Source: CAMLDH01 sp966250375 (lineage in GTDB: Bacteria; Pseudomonadota; Gammaproteobacteria; Burkholderiales; Burkholderiaceae_D). From it: 16,808 nt of DNA. The stretch spans positions 1 to 16,808 of the forward strand of contig CBINHE010000091.1 of assembly GCA_966250375.1 (NCBI GenBank), read 5' to 3'. The notes under the pieces were generated by a model, which was not told where the DNA came from, did no database searches, and was given only the letters and a program-made list of their open reading frames with translations. The position numbers and the translations under genes are program-made. This document shows positions 16,611 to 16,808 of this stretch, piece by piece (the stretch's first letter is position 1; each line of letters opens with the position of its first letter).

Positions 16611-16808
16611 TGAGGAAAATGAAATCATCATCCGGCTTGAAAGCCGAATGCGCATCGGCGGCGCGCTACCTGCTCTTGTCCCTTTCGTTTGCGCTTACAT
16701 TCGGCAGCGACCTCGCCGGTGCTGTCACACCTGCTGTTGCGCCTGCTGTCACACCTGCTGTCACACCTGCTGTCACACCTGCTGTCACACCTGCTGTCAC
16801 ACCTGCTG
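16610..16808 (+). CDS. Secreted protein with Ala-Val-Thr-Pro repeat stalk (5' part only)
   Basis: The first 66 codons of a gene cut by the window edge are visible. The N-terminus has a basic segment (VRKMKSSSGLK), a hydrophobic core (RYLLLSLSFALTF) and a likely signal peptidase I site after residues AGA, so export by Sec is predicted. There is no lipobox cysteine. After the cleavage site comes a run of Ala-Val-Thr-Pro units encoded by a 12-base tandem repeat; one unit reads Ala-Val-Ala-Pro. Pro/Ala/Thr runs of this kind usually act as extended, flexible spacers that hold a domain away from a membrane, wall or partner. What the distal domain does cannot be seen. The one-base overlap with the ATPase gene places it in the same operon, although export by signal peptide is unusual for parts of a cytoplasm-assembled eCIS. 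Confidence 0.7.
   Translation, partial: MRKMKSSSGLKAECASAARYLLLSLSFALTFGSDLAGAVTPAVAPAVTPAVTPAVTPAVTPAVTPA
16721..16808 (+). repeat. 12-base tandem repeat, at least seven units
   Basis: The unit GCTGTCACACCT is repeated from 16721: units begin at 16721, 16733, 16745, 16757, 16769, 16781 and 16793, and four bases of an eighth are seen at the edge. The second unit differs (GCTGTTGCGCCT). The other six are identical, which points to recent expansion by slippage. Because the unit is four codons long, changes in copy number keep the reading frame and alter only the stalk length. Confidence 0.95.

Noticed and set aside
16721..16808. Short regular repeats as a CRISPR array
   Set aside because: The 12-base units have no spacers, lie in frame within a gene, and encode a Pro-rich stalk.

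Overview
The window is one unbroken plus-strand gene cluster that builds part of a phage-tail-like contractile injection system (CIS) of the extracellular type (eCIS; the Afp, PVC and MAC family). The DNA is moderately GC-rich. The codon use and the REP-like palindrome at the left edge suggest a betaproteobacterium, perhaps Burkholderiales/Oxalobacteraceae. That placement is an inference from style; nothing in the window proves it.

Layout from left to right: an inverted-repeat-rich non-coding stretch (1-108); a single-domain PAAR spike-tip protein (109-411); a gp25-like baseplate wedge protein (433-864); a large baseplate J-like protein (886-4701); a fibre-like or adaptor protein (4685-5482); a 111-residue protein of unknown function made of two similar halves (5479-5814); a second baseplate protein of the Afp12/Pvc12 type (5801-8323); a 2306-residue CIS tape-measure protein (8327-15247); an AAA+ ATPase of the Afp15/Pvc15 type (15264-16610); and the start of a secreted protein with an Ala-Val-Thr-Pro repeat stalk that runs off the right edge (16610-16808). 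All genes point the same way. Gaps are about 20 bases or less, and several stop and start codons overlap (ATGA, TAGTG, or 14-17 base overlaps), so this looks like one translationally coupled operon. Tube, sheath, VgrG-like spike and terminator genes are not in the window and would be expected upstream or downstream.

How the parts fit together, from family knowledge: PAAR caps the spike; the gp25-like and two J/Afp12-like proteins form the baseplate wedges; the fibre-like protein is a candidate adaptor or receptor-binding element; the tape-measure protein sets tube length; the ATPase is a conserved eCIS factor linked to assembly.

The most striking signal is in the tape-measure gene. It is built from two alternating repeat modules, and its 3' part carries a clearly recent in-frame tandem duplication (1035-base unit). 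The second copy has lost exactly one module. This is a snapshot of a molecular ruler being lengthened and shortened. Other points worth attention are an 11-codon mini-ORF that bridges the gp25 and J genes, the internally duplicated small protein, and the 12-base tandem repeat in the last gene.
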